DNA of 64,000 nt, from the NCBI GenBank assembly GCA_029717555.1, contig JAMDHS010000018.1:219988-283987 (forward strand), given 5' to 3'. The notes beneath the pieces are model-generated. The model made no database searches, was not told the origin of the DNA, and saw nothing but the letters and a program-made list of their open reading frames with translations. Below, in pieces: positions 35,001-45,816 of the stretch. Position numbers and translations under genes: made by a program. How positions within the stretch are numbered: position 1 is the stretch's first letter; every line of letters begins with the position of its first letter. The DNA is from Peribolospora baueri (lineage: Eukaryota; Basidiomycota; Peribolosporomycetes; Peribolosporales; Peribolosporaceae).

Positions 35001-36930
35001 GGCGACATTGCCTGCAGCGACGGCGAGGACTCTCAAAAGCGGATTTTCGACGGACCAACTCCCGATGCCAAGGACCATGGACGCTGCGTGCAGCTTTACG
35101 AGGGCCGAGCGTGCGCGGACGGGAGAGGAGAAAGTGGAGCGCACGGAGTCGTAGGAGAGAAGAAGTGGGGAGAGGGTGGTCAAGAGGAGGGCCTCGGTGC
35201 CGGAGATGGAGAGAGACCAGACGGAGAAGAAGAAGACGGTCGGCTGGAGGGCCGTCGCCGTAGTCCACCAGAGGTAGGCTTCGCGTTCGGCGAGGGGAGT
35301 GAGCCAAGGAAGCCCGGTCAGCTGGCGGTGGTCAAGGGGCACACGAGACGGTGACCGCTTGCTCACAGAGATATACGTCCATCGCGAACCTCCTGACCTG
35401 AACGGCGGTGGATAGAGGCCCCTCGTCGACGAGCACCTCCTCCCAACGGACCTTGCTCTCCTCCTCGTCCATGTCCAACGCCGCGGTGGCACTGCGCTCG
35501 ATGGCACAAGGTAGGTTGATGCGTGAAGCAAAAGGTACCATTGAAGGAGGGTCGATACGAATACACAGACAGGATCAGAAGAGAGCCGAAACGGAGACGG
35601 CGTCGTTCACGAGCGCCGAATGACAATTTCGACGTACCCTCCCTTCTCATTCTGATTCGCGATCGCCGCCCCGTCCGCAGCGCCGGCAGGGGTGGTGTCG
35701 AATGCGACGCTGGGCGCCAAGGTCTCGGTCGCGTGCGTCCGGTCGATGACCCTGAGTTCGAGGTGGGCGAAATCGAGTGAGGCGGCCGAGTCGAAGAGAA
35801 TGTCGGTTATGATGAGGCCCTTCAGTGGTGCGGTAGGTTCGGCGGAAAGAGGAAGGAAAACCAAAGGCGGGAAGAGGTTCAGTATCGTCTGACGACCATG
35901 GGGAGGCGGTCGCAGACGTGCGTCCACTGACCCATTCGAAAAAGGCGTAGCGAGTGTAAGCGCCCGGTTGGAGCTCCACCTTGTGCTTCCAGTCTGGGCG
36001 GCGAGAACGCGACGCATGGACGCGAAACAGAATCTCAGCGACGGAGCGTATGAGAAGGAGAAGAAGGAAGAGAACGATGGACTTACAGAAGTGGATCATG
36101 AAAGGTACGCAGCTGGCGAACGCCAACGCAGCGTTCCGTCGGAACGTACGCGCCCGTCTCGACGCGGCGGCTGCGTTAGCATCAGACGAAGTGGGGAGGC
36201 ATATCGAAAGGATCATGTAGGGAGGAGTTGCGGCGAGATAGCTGTGACGGGGGTCGGCGGGGTGAGTGTCAGGCAGAAAGGGGAGATGAGGTACGCTCAT
36301 ATGAGATTTGGCCTCCTGAGGCGCCGAATCGCACGGCGAGCCACTGGGTGGCGCTCGAACCACCTACGTGATCATGAGGACACTGGGGTGAAGAGCGAGC
36401 GGAGGACACACAGGACGAGGGGAACCCATATCAGCTCCGGCGGCGACGACACAAAGAAAGGAAGAAAGGACAACGGCGAGCTCCCCTCCCTCCCTCTCCA
36501 CTCACTCATGCCAAAGCCCATGATCCGAGGACGTGATGTACACCCAACCGCCGCAACTGAGCGTCCTCACCAATCCGGTGACCAGCAGCGCGAACGGGCC
36601 CCATCCTTGAACGCCCGCGGCGGTGCGGGTGAGGAGCCACATGAGGGCGACGAGGGCGAACCTGGGCCCGCTGGTCATGGCGATGCCGATCTGGAAGAGG
36701 TTGCGCTCGGGGAACCAGTCGCCGATGGTCGCGCTGACGGAGGGGAACCATTCTTGCGGGTAGGCGGCCACGCCGTTCTTGACGACCTTGACGTAGTGCA
36801 GCGCGCAGGCGAGGACGAGGGCGAGGGAGAAGGCGGCGAGGGCGAGGAGGGTGTGTAGTTGCGGTATGAGCGAGGCGCGCAACGCGACCAGCGACGCCGA
36901 CGAGGCGCCCGGCCGGAGGTCGTTGGGCAT
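32014..36930 (-). CDS. CWH43: CWH43, GPI-anchor lipid remodelling protein (PGAP2-like + EEP domains)
   Basis: Eighteen exons on the minus strand: 36930-36506, 36241-36087, 35993-35932, 35819-35638, 35491-35367, 35278-34931, 34816-34486, 34396-34043, 33937-33529, 33465-33436, 33358-33329, 33237-33035, 32945-32934, 32833-32750, 32656-32422, 32328-32306, 32204-32191, 32099-32014; 1,035 aa. Many membrane segments fill residues ~20-690: a PGAP2/FRAG1-like first part ([23 protein letters not shown]) and a second part ([33 protein letters not shown]). The C-terminal endonuclease/exonuclease/phosphatase-like domain has [48 protein letters not shown] and [18 protein letters not shown]. In yeast Cwh43 swaps diacylglycerol for ceramide in GPI anchors. 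Intron 34042-33938 starts with GC rather than GT. Several exons are only 12-30 nt. Start at MPNDL was preferred over an upstream in-frame Met. Confidence 0.9.
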
Positions 36931-37379
36931 CGTCGGGAGGAAGATGGGAGGAGGGACGATGGCGGTGAAAGATCGTAACGTCGTCTCGTATGGTCTCGTC
37001 CAAGCCCGCGTTCGACACAGACGCAACGCATTCGAGGTCCTCTCGGGCCCTCGGCTCTTCGGTCGTCCTCGGAGAGCCCGCCCAGACTCGACCTCGCCGC
37101 GGGCATTTCGAACGCGTCGATCGGGGGCCGCACCGACATAGGCGGACGACGGACGTATTCAGGTCTGATAATGAAGCACCCTCGCCTCCGATGTGCCCAT
37201 CCAACTTGACACGGCAGCACACAGCTGCACCGAAGACGGCAGAAAGGGGACCGACGAAAGCGTTCTAGCTCGGAGAACGAAGTTACGTGTAGTCGTACAA
37301 GGGAGCGGGACCCGGTCGGCAGCAACGCCGGTGTATCAAAGCGGAGAGAAAGGGGAGCGAATGGGACGGACCTTCCAGA
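36931..37379. other. Intergenic region, CWH43 promoter / RAB18 3' end
   Basis: 449 bp between two minus-strand genes in tandem. It is presumably the CWH43 promoter; nothing else is recognisable. Confidence 0.45.
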
Positions 37380-38952
37380 TCAACACCCACAGGCCCTGCC
37401 AGCTACTTCCGAGCCGTATCCGACCCAGCCCTGGTCGGCGAGGCTGATGTTGCCCTCGGAGCTCGTACCCGCCGAGGGGGCCGGTACACCGCCCGGCATG
37501 CGGTCGCCCGGACGCCGGACGCCGGGCGAGGTGCGTTGCCATAATGCTGGGGTGGAGATGATCTGTAGAGGCGGTAGTGAGCCCGAGCGTTGGAGGGGCA
37601 CGGAGGAGAGAGGAGGTCGGTCTCACCCATCGACGATCACCCAAAAGCGGCAGTGCGGCCGAGCATGAGAACGGCAAGGCGATACGGTCGCCGCGCTCAC
37701 CTTATTGACCAACCCATCAAACGCTCCCTGCACGCCCACGCCCTTCTTCGCGCTCGTCTCCACGAACAAACACCCCATGCGCTTTGCGAAAGCCTCGCCT
37801 TCTGCGGTCGTAACCATCCGGGCGAGTTCCTTTTGGGGAAGGGTGGGGTGGAAAGGAAAGAGGCAGCGATGAGGTCGATAGGTCAGCTCGGAGTGTGGGG
37901 CCGACGGAGATGTAACGTGAAAGGGAACATACCTTGTCCACCTTATTCCCCACGATCATCTTCACGATATCTGGACCCGAAAAGGTCTCTAGCTCGTTGA
38001 ACCACGTCGGCAGCTGGTCGAACGTCTCTCGCGCCGATACGTCGTATACTGCGGTGGAGGGAAGGCGGGGAGAGAGGCACCGGCTATGTCAGGTCATTGC
38101 GCCGACTCGACAGGCAGGCTTCAAAAGGAAAGGAGGTAGACAGATGGGAGAGAAGGAGTTGAACACGCACCCAGAATGACGCCTTGTGCGCCACGATAGT
38201 AGCTCGACGTCAACGTCCTGAACCGCTCCTGTCCCGCGGTGTCCTGTGGAGCAGAAGAGTAAAAATGAGGAGAAGAGGAACCCGTTGATAAAGATATGGT
38301 GAGAGATGGGCATGGAAAAGGCGCAAATCCGGCCTCCAAAGCTGAGACCATCCGCGTCGTACTCACCCATATGGAAAGCTTGTACTTTTTCCCCCCCACT
38401 TCGATCGCCTTGATCCTGCAAGTCACGGCAAGACCAGGAAAGTCAGTCTGAGAGACGAGGCAAGAGAATGTCCATAGAGACATTAACGCTGCCTTGAGAA
38501 TTGACCGGAGCCCATCATCTAGAGCGCGAAGCCCGCCGTCTCCCCGCGCCCTGCTCTACCAGGTCGGCCGCTATCACTCACTTATAATCCACGCCGATCG
38601 TCGGACTTGTCTCTTCCGGGCTGAGGAAGGTCTCATCGGTGAAGCGGAGCAGGAGGGAGGACTTTCCAACCGCAGAGTTTCCTTCAGGAGTGCGAGCCAA
38701 TGAGGGAGGGGAGAGGAGGAGCGAGGCGTGGCGTGGTCGCAGGCGCAGACGGACGTAGACGCACGTAGACGTAGACGTGGACGTCGACATGAATGTGGAC
38801 GTGGGAATGAAAGGAGATGGGCACAGAAGACGGGATGAGGATACGAACGACGCTCTGATCCTAGCTAGGACGATTGAACAAGGCGCACCGATTAAGAGGA
38901 GCTTGAGCGTCGGGACGTCGTGCGACGGCAAGGGATCGCTGGCGGATGACAT
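37380..38952 (-). CDS. RAB18: RAB18-type small GTPase
   Basis: Seven exons on the minus strand: 38952-38889, 38681-38582, 38415-38367, 38243-38171, 38048-37933, 37829-37701, 37562-37380; 237 aa. All G motifs are present: P-loop GNSAVGKSS (22-30), switch [16 protein letters not shown] (72-77), NKVD (130-133) and SAK (160-162). The sequence [21 protein letters not shown] with an [13 protein letters not shown] context and the tail IISTPALW fit RAB18. The C-terminus ends Cys-Gly-Cys (235-237), a CXC geranylgeranylation signal. RAB18 acts at the ER, lipid droplets and secretory membranes in animals; it is absent from budding yeast. The hypervariable tail is Gly/Pro-rich and longer than usual. It lies between the GPI-pathway genes CWH43 and GAA1. 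Confidence 0.9.
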
Positions 38953-39554
38953 GATTTCCGTGGTACGGCAAAGGCAGGTTTAGTGGTGGCTTGGGATACC
39001 CGTGCAAAGGTCTGTCTAGCCTGCCCTTCTCATCTGGTTGTGGTACAGGTGGCCGGCGAGCGGAGGTGAGCGTTGTCTGTCCGTCTGATCAGGGGGTGTT
39101 GACGAGGAAGGGGTGGGGGCAAGGAGGAGGCAGCACAGATGCAGCTTGGCTGAGACGAGAAGACGACGGTGCAAGGTGGCGTGGCAGCTGGAAGAAGGTC
39201 GACGTCGGCGTGGTTGGACGAGGTGGTGGTGGTGGTGGTGGTATGAAAAGCAACTTGCACCTCCCCCTCGTCCTCCATCCCCTCGACCGTCCACCCCCGG
39301 CGCGACGTAACATGACCCGACTCGACTGCCCGATCGACTCGCTCGGCACCTTTCCGCCTTGCGTCCATCTCGAACGAGGCGAGGACGAGAACATGTGAGT
39401 GACATGACATGACATGACGATCAGCCCTGGTCGTCGAGGGAGTGAGTGAATGAGTGACACACAGGCCGTGAGGATGACCGACCCGTATTCCATGGCCTCC
39501 ATTACGTACAGCACCTCTTCCTCTTCGTCCGCTTGGCCCATCGCAGCGTACCAG
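38953..39554. other. Divergent intergenic region, RAB18 / HIT protein
   Basis: 602 bp between divergent starts, so it should hold both promoters. It has a GTGGTG repeat at ~39223-39242 and short repeats of ACATG at ~39400-39418. Open frames extend into it from the HIT gene (in-frame Met codons at 39450 and 39474), but they lack conservation. Confidence 0.45.
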
Positions 39555-40751
39555 ATGGACCTTCTTCGCGCCTGCTTCTCACGCAGAGCAAACGACAAGG
39601 CGGGCGAAAGTGGCCAGGCCGCAGGAGGATCCAGCGGCAAGAGCTCAGTCTCGTCCTCCGCTGCCGCCACCACCGCCGGCACATCTTCACCTCATGTCGG
39701 CGCTGGCTCAAAACCGGGGTGCGTGTTTTGTGACGTGAGCGAGAGCAAGGGCTTCAACATCGTTCTCGAGGTCAGTCAGGCCAAAGGAGAGCCATGCCGG
39801 CGGGCGCCGGAACGTCGCTAGTTGCAGCTCTCGTCTTCCTCTGGTCGTCATGGACACCCGGGCCTTCTTTCTTCCCCCACTGACGTCGGCCCCTCTCTCC
39901 GCCACGCCGCCGCCTCCGACCAGGACGACGAATACGTGGCCTTTCAAGACCGCGCGCCGAGCGCGAAGCGTCACTTTCTTGTCGTTCCCAAGCACCACGT
40001 CGGCAATGTGAAGATGCTGAGACAGGCGGACGTCGCGTTGGGTGAGGTTCGGCTATCGTCGTGGCCCGCCGCCGCCGCCGTCAAGCGATCGAATAAACGA
40101 CCGTGGCTGACAGGAGGCTCCGCATCGCATCTTTTCCACCTCCTGTTGTGGCGCGTTCAGTCCGAGCGATGCACGATTTCGGCCAACGTGCTCTCGACAA
40201 GGCGGAAGCGGACGACGGCTTTGGTGAGACGAAGCGAGAACGAAGGTGAGCGGCCGTGAGCGACCGTTTTCTTTTTCTTTTTGCCCCCTCCGCCGTTTGA
40301 ATTGTCATAAGAGTCGTTTCGCACGTACCGGACAGCGGTTGTGGGTATTTCACCACGCGCTTGCTTCTCGCTCGACGCTCAGGGCTTGTTTCCCCATTTC
40401 TTTTCAATGGCACGTCGACGGTCGCAGATTCGGCTTTCACATCCCGCCATTTCGCAGGTGCGTCCCTTTTTCTGTCTTCCTATGCCCAGTAGTCACAGAC
40501 CGCCGCTTCGCGTCCACACCGTTGACTGTCTCCTCCACGACTGCCGCCATCCCGTCCCCGCTTCCCTCAGCGTCGACCACCTTCACCTCCACTGCCTCTC
40601 CCTCCCCTTCCTCTCCCATTGGCAGTCCTGGAAATACCCCATCGCCCCCTCTCGAGGCGCCTACAGCAAGGGCTGGAGCTGGTTCGTCGAGGTGGAGCAG
40701 TGCGTCCGCATTTTGGACAAGGGCGAAAGAGTCTCGGTTTGCGCTTGTTAG
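39555..40751 (+). CDS. HIT-domain (histidine triad) nucleotide hydrolase-like protein
   Basis: Five exons: 39555-39770, 39924-40041, 40161-40245, 40428-40457, 40571-40751; 209 aa. The HIT fold reads GCVFCDVSESKGFNIVLEDD, EYVAFQDRAPSAKRHFLVVP then KHHVGNVKML, FGFHIPPFRSV and the catalytic triad HLHLHCL (His153, His155, His157). HIT proteins hydrolyse or transfer nucleotide phosphoramidates and related nucleotide conjugates; the HINT/HINT3 branch is the nearest by pattern (GFHxPPF before the triad). The C-terminus has WKYPIAPSRG and WFVEVEQCVRIL. The start at MDLLRACFSRR was chosen because relatives begin with a short basic, Cys-containing N-terminus; in-frame Met codons upstream (39450, 39474) remain possible. 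Specific substrate unknown. Confidence 0.85.
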
Positions 40752-41058
40752 GGGGCGTGCGCGTGTTCTCCCGTCTTTTTTTTTCGCCCCACAACACATC
40801 CCTCCGCACGCCCTGTTCTCCACCCTCGACCACTCATTCAGGTAGGTGGAAGGCCCACCGCCTCGTCTCTCGCTTGCAAAGTGGAATGACGCACGCGTGC
40901 TGGGAATCGGAACGCTTAGGGAATAGCGTGACTCGAACGGGCGTCAAACGGGGTTGTGAACTCGCTCGCCCAGACTCAACGCCGGGTCAGAAAATTAAAA
41001 AGGGAGTTCGCAATAATCTATGTTGGCATTCCAAACGTACCTGCCCATTCGCCTCACC
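40752..41058. other. Intergenic region between convergent HIT and GAA1 genes
   Basis: 307 bp holding two convergent 3' ends. Nothing else is seen. Confidence 0.45.
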
Positions 41059-44000
41059 TCATCCCAAAAGCCCCGCAACGCCGGCCTGCAACAGGACAGG
41101 CCAATAAGCGAGACACATGAACGGCAGAAAGTTGGCGCCGAGAAGGTGGTAGTCCCATAGGGCCCTGCCTAGAGCGAGACGGACGGGTTCTGCACCATTG
41201 ATGAGGGTGGCGAGGGAGAGGAGGCCTGGAGGAGAGAGGAGGAGGAAGAGGGGGAGGAGGAGGGCTTTGGATGCCGCGAGACGCGTGTTCACCTTCACCG
41301 ACGAAGACGACTCGACGCCTTTGCTGGCCCCCGCCAGCGCTTCGTCGGGCTCGGGAGAAAAGCAGAGGACAAAGGGCAAGCCGAGGAAGACGGCGGTGAC
41401 GGCGGCGAGGCTGAAGTTGAGCACGGACATGACTGCGATGAGCATGCCTGCCTCGACCAGCGTGAAGGCTCGGATGAGGTGGGAGGTGGAGGAAGGCAAG
41501 GAGCGGGCGTGGCTGCCGCGTTCGTTGAAGATGGTGGCGACAAGGACTGGCGTGAGCAAGGTGGAGATGGTGAGAGCGGGCAGCTGGAAAGAACGACGGG
41601 AACGGTCCCACACGTTAGTCGAACCACCACCGTGACAGATAGCTCGGGGTTTCACATCGGCCCCTCTTGCCGTCACTCACCGAGATGGAGTCTCCTCGAT
41701 CCACGCGTCCGAACGCGTACAGGTACACAGCGCCGACGCTGTGGCATACGAGCATGACGGCCAGAGCTCTTAAGACGGGTCTCCGTCGTCGTCGCTCCGA
41801 GGCAGGGCCTATCATGTGTCCGTCCTTCAAGCTCAAACGTTCCGTCTTCTCCTCCCCCCCTCCCTCTTCGGACACAGCCGTTCGCGCCCACAGCGTGAGG
41901 CCAGTCAAAGTGATAGCGATGCTGATCATGAGCGGCGCGGGGAGATATGAGTTTACGGAGACAAAGGTGTGAGGGGTGGTGAGAATGTAGAGGAATTGGG
42001 AGTGGTGAAGGCGCTCGATGAGGTTAGAGAATGAGCGTAGAAGGGACTCGACGATTCTGTGGTATAGCGCGATTCGTTCGATTTGGGAAAGAACGTCAGC
42101 GACGCGCAAAGGGGAGGAGACATACCCCGGGAATTCGGAACCGATGTAACGCTCACCGTCCTAAGGTGTGAAATCCATGGGGCCCGGGCGCAGGCACGGC
42201 GAAGACGGTGAATGCGTCCACACGGAAGCTGAAGACCCCAGCGTTCAGAGTTTGAGCGATCGTCCTCTTCTCGATCTGCGCTCGCGCCGGGCAGAGACTC
42301 ACCGATGGAAAAGCCCGTGGCCGCCGCTTGGATGCCCGAAAGCCTGATGTTCGACCTGACGAAGCACGTTCCTAGCTCGCTTTTCATACTCTTTCACCTC
42401 TCTTTTATCCATCCATCTCGAAATGAGCCGTCCCACGACGCCAAGCTTGTTCAAGAGCGGAGAGGCAGAGCCGTGCGTGTAGGTGTCCGGACGCAGGTCG
42501 TCCGTCGCGTCATGCAGACGAATCGGAACGCCACCACCCGGGAGGTGTGTTGCAATCTTTGTGAGAGAGTTGAGCACGTCCATGTTGGGAAGTTGGCCGT
42601 TGAGCCCCTCTGCGGTCGATCATACGGATGCGAGCGAAAGAGGAAGGAATGAGCGGGGTTCACACTGCGAAGATGACGACTCGGAGAAAAGACGCATTGA
42701 CGTACCGTAGAACAAGCCGAGATGACTGAAAGAGTCTTCCGGATAGTCGATGTTGAGGGCGGTCCAAATCGTGCCGCCATTCGTTCCTTCCAGCTGATCG
42801 GCGTGAAGGTCTACGACCATTCGTTGCGAACATCATTTCTCGATCGATCGTAAGTCTCCCAAGAGACACGTATCCGATATGGACGCACAAGTTGAAACGA
42901 AAGAATTGCGGAAACTCAACTCGTTTGACCCGTTCCGTAATAAGCGGCGAGCCACGCCTGCATCCCATCCAGATGTCCGTCATTGACGACGAAAATGAGG
43001 TCCTTTGACCAGTGCGAGTACTCTGACATGAAAGGAGAGAGCATGGTGATGCGGCGGACGGCTCAGCATACGGCCGGACCGTGCGGCCTCTACACTGAAC
43101 TAGGGCTGGTATGTGACACTAGACTCACCGCTAAGGTATCTGGCGAGGGCGAGCACGATAGCCACGCCCCTCATATTGAGCCGACCTCCGCCTTCCCAGC
43201 CAACCTTGGACGTCGGCTCGTTGGCTGTGCCTTTGTCTTCGGTGCCGTTATTATGCTGAAGAGAATCCGCTTCGGGATCCGGTGCAAGTCGGCTTTGCCA
43301 CGCTGCTGAGAGGACGATGGCTTCCCGGCCGGAGGTACGTGGGGAGCGAAGAATGGAGTAGACGTTGACGCCTGAGGCTAAAGAGCTCTTCAAAGACAGC
43401 GAGAAGAAGGCTCGCACGTCAGACTAAATTTCTTTGAAGGCGTTTACGAGCAGAATCAGAGTCGACTCACGTTGGACGGCGTGGTGAACGTATACCTCTG
43501 TAAGCCGGTGGGAAGTCCCAATTCGCGGAACTCGCTCTCAAGGAAAGCTGCCCGTCTGCAGCAGTGGGCCAACGAACAAGGAGAATTATCAGCGGGCAAA
43601 CGCCGGTGTCAGTCGGGAGTCGTGCGAAACCGCCATCATGGACGCGCTCACTCCTCTGCGTCGCCTCGGGAGGCGATCTCAACCTTGTCGGAGAGGCGGT
43701 CTGCATGATGCACGTCTGACCAGCCCCAGTTGGTCGTGACCTGTACAGAGTAAAGCGGTTTTCCCGATGAGCGGCGACCCGCTGAAGCACGAGGGTATGG
43801 GCCACCGGTAACGCAAGAGTCCACAGCGACCGGACCGAGCGGAGTGGGAGGTATGAAGCGCGCCTGGACCTGGGGCATCATGGCCGGCTCACCGTTCCTG
43901 GCTGAAGGGCGTTCTCGTCCACGTACACTTCCCGTCCATGGCCCTCCCAGCCGATCAGCAGGAGCCATGCGTAGCCTGCCAGCAGGAGCCCTAGCCTGTT

Positions 44001-44336
44001 GTCCCAAAAATATAAAAAGGCAAACGAGGGAAGGATGGGGAAGAGGTGTAAAAAGGAGGCGGCGAACAAGCGCAGAAGAGAACTTACCAAAGGAACCTAC
44101 CTCAATAAAGGAACTACCTTGCCAATCGCCCTCGCCAGCGCCCGTCTCCTTCGAATCCTCGCCGCGTACACGGCGTTCTGTCTCTCCTCCGGCTGCGGTC
44201 GTGACGAACTTGCGGTGCCCGTCAATGACGGCGGGAATGGTTGAGCATCAACGGTGGAAGAGAAGGGGACGGAGCGACCGTACCGAATGCGATGTCGTAT
44301 CCGATGGCCCAGGTGGGCGAGCGGGCGAGCGAGCAT
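41059..44336 (-). CDS. GAA1: GAA1, GPI transamidase subunit
   Basis: Eleven exons on the minus strand: 44336-44101, 43995-43893, 43740-43652, 43555-43471, 43387-43129, 43022-42930, 42810-42706, 42609-42303, 42228-42157, 42056-41681, 41583-41059; 749 aa. A membrane segment near residues 80-98 is followed by YVDENALQPG, then a luminal M28-peptidase-like domain: VNVYSILRSPRTSGREAIVL, RGVAIVLALARYLSGEYSHW, KDLIFVVNDGHLDGMQAWL, TALNIDYP, EGLNGQLPNMDVLNSL and FAVPAPGPHGFHTLGR. Several membrane helices fill the C-terminal third. GAA1 is the subunit of the ER GPI transamidase that presents the GPI lipid and substrate to the catalytic subunit Gpi8. The acceptor of exon 7 (GTCGTAG) was chosen because it alone keeps the frame into LHADQLEGTNGGTIW. 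The protein is somewhat longer than yeast Gaa1 because of a basic N-terminal extension. Confidence 0.92.
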
Positions 44337-45816
44337 TTTGGCTGGCAGTTTGAAAAGAGGCAGGGCTGGCTGGCTGCTTTGTTTGGTATGGGGAGTGATC
44401 GACGAGCGTGTTCGTAGCGTTTGCTGCGGATGGTGGTGGTGCGGCTGCGGTCGACGTACGCTCAGCTCACAAGAAACAAGCCGAAAGGTACTTCCTGTGG
44501 AACCGCGGTCCCAATCGCCATCAATTCGGCCAGCAAATCGACAAAACAATCGTAACGCCATTCGACAAGCTAAGCCAGACCCATTTCAAGAAGGGTAATT
44601 ATGGCATCCAAGCGCGCTGCCCGTGCAAAGGGAAAGGGACGCGCTGTCAACCCCCCCACGCCACCACAAGAGCCCCTTCCCGGGCCGGAGGCTGTGGATT
44701 TCGCGACGCCAACCGAGTGGACGCGAAGACCTCGAGCCGGCTGGGGACGACGATTATCAAGCAATCGTCGAGAAACGGCGTCGGATCGCGGGGATCGTTC
44801 GGAACGGTCACTCCCCTCGCCGTGGCTATTGGCACGCTCGACGCACGCGCCGCAATCGACATCGCGTGGGAAATGATGGCACCCGCGGAGCGTGACTTCT
44901 ACACCTGGTGGGCAAGGGTGGCACGATGGCACCCATGGATTGGGAGCGGAACCGTCGCCCAATCACTTCGCGTACCGGAGGTAGTGGCAAAAAGACTCGT
45001 CGCGCCGCTGCACTAGCCCGTACCTATAGGGCTCCCACTACCACAGTGCGCGTGGAGAACTACTTGTGGTTCATCCATGAGTACCCAACGATGGTGCCAC
45101 TATTGACCGCCATCGATAATTGGAGCAGAGCGGAATGCGACAGGCGGAACGGATAGGGATCCGCGTCACCACGCCGAATACGTCGCCGCACGACGTCTGC
45201 AGGCTCTTCACGTAGATTGGGAGAACAAGTTCTTCGCAGATCTCAATCGCTTGAGGAAGATGGCTGCAGACGCCGCCAGCATGCTACAAGCAACGATTGC
45301 CAGTACGCTCAGCTAAAGCCGTGTTGCGACGTCGATGAAGCATCGGTCAAAGGAAGCCTCTCCCCCAAACAAGGCCGAAGGGGTGCGCTGGACTGCACCA
45401 AGGTGAACGCTACAACTCCATGCGATTCCACTAATCAGACATGGACGCTCATACAGCATAGTCGCCAGGACGTGAGGAGCGCGAGACGAAGGAAGGAAGG
45501 AAGGAAGGAGAGAAGAAAGGGAGGGATGGGAACGGAGGACGGACGAGATCGACGAATACAGGTACATGCATACGTTACACGCCGAGAGACGAGACGGTCT
45601 GGCGCCCGTTGTTCCGGTTCGCGTCGCAAGAGCTGGAGCAGGCGGGGAAGTGATACAGCGTACGGAACGAGACGAGGACCGGAGAGGAAGAGTGGGTGCA
45701 AACGGGCGGAACACTGGGGGCAGGTGACAAGCGGCAAGAGCTGATTCGGTCGAGAGTGACGAGAGACGGGAAAGAAAGGCAAGGGGGAAAGAAAAAGGCC
45801 GGGCGCCGGTCGTTCG
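44337..45816. other. Region between GAA1 and the serine-rich protein gene
   Basis: About 1.5 kb containing the GAA1 promoter, the frame-broken coding remnant at 44601-45315 and a GAAG repeat at ~45485-45510. No intact gene is supported. Confidence 0.5.
44601..45315 (+). pseudogene. Probable decayed coding region, unrecognised
   Basis: Protein-like stretches follow one another on the plus strand in changing frames. Frame one begins at an ATG with a basic start and PPTPPQEPLPGPEAVDF. A second frame has DDDYQAIVEKRRRIAGIVRN. A third has AAIDIAWEMMAPAERDFYTW then WARVARWHPW. Later come RVENYLWFIHEYPTMVPLL then TAIDNWSRAECD, and finally AEYVAARRLQALHVDWENKF and FADLNRLRKMAADAASML before a stop at about 45315. 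These segments have balanced, helix-forming compositions unlike the surrounding low-complexity frames. I could not join them with plausible introns, so repeated frameshifts are likelier. I do not recognise the family. Alternative: a real gene with introns I failed to resolve. Confidence 0.35.
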
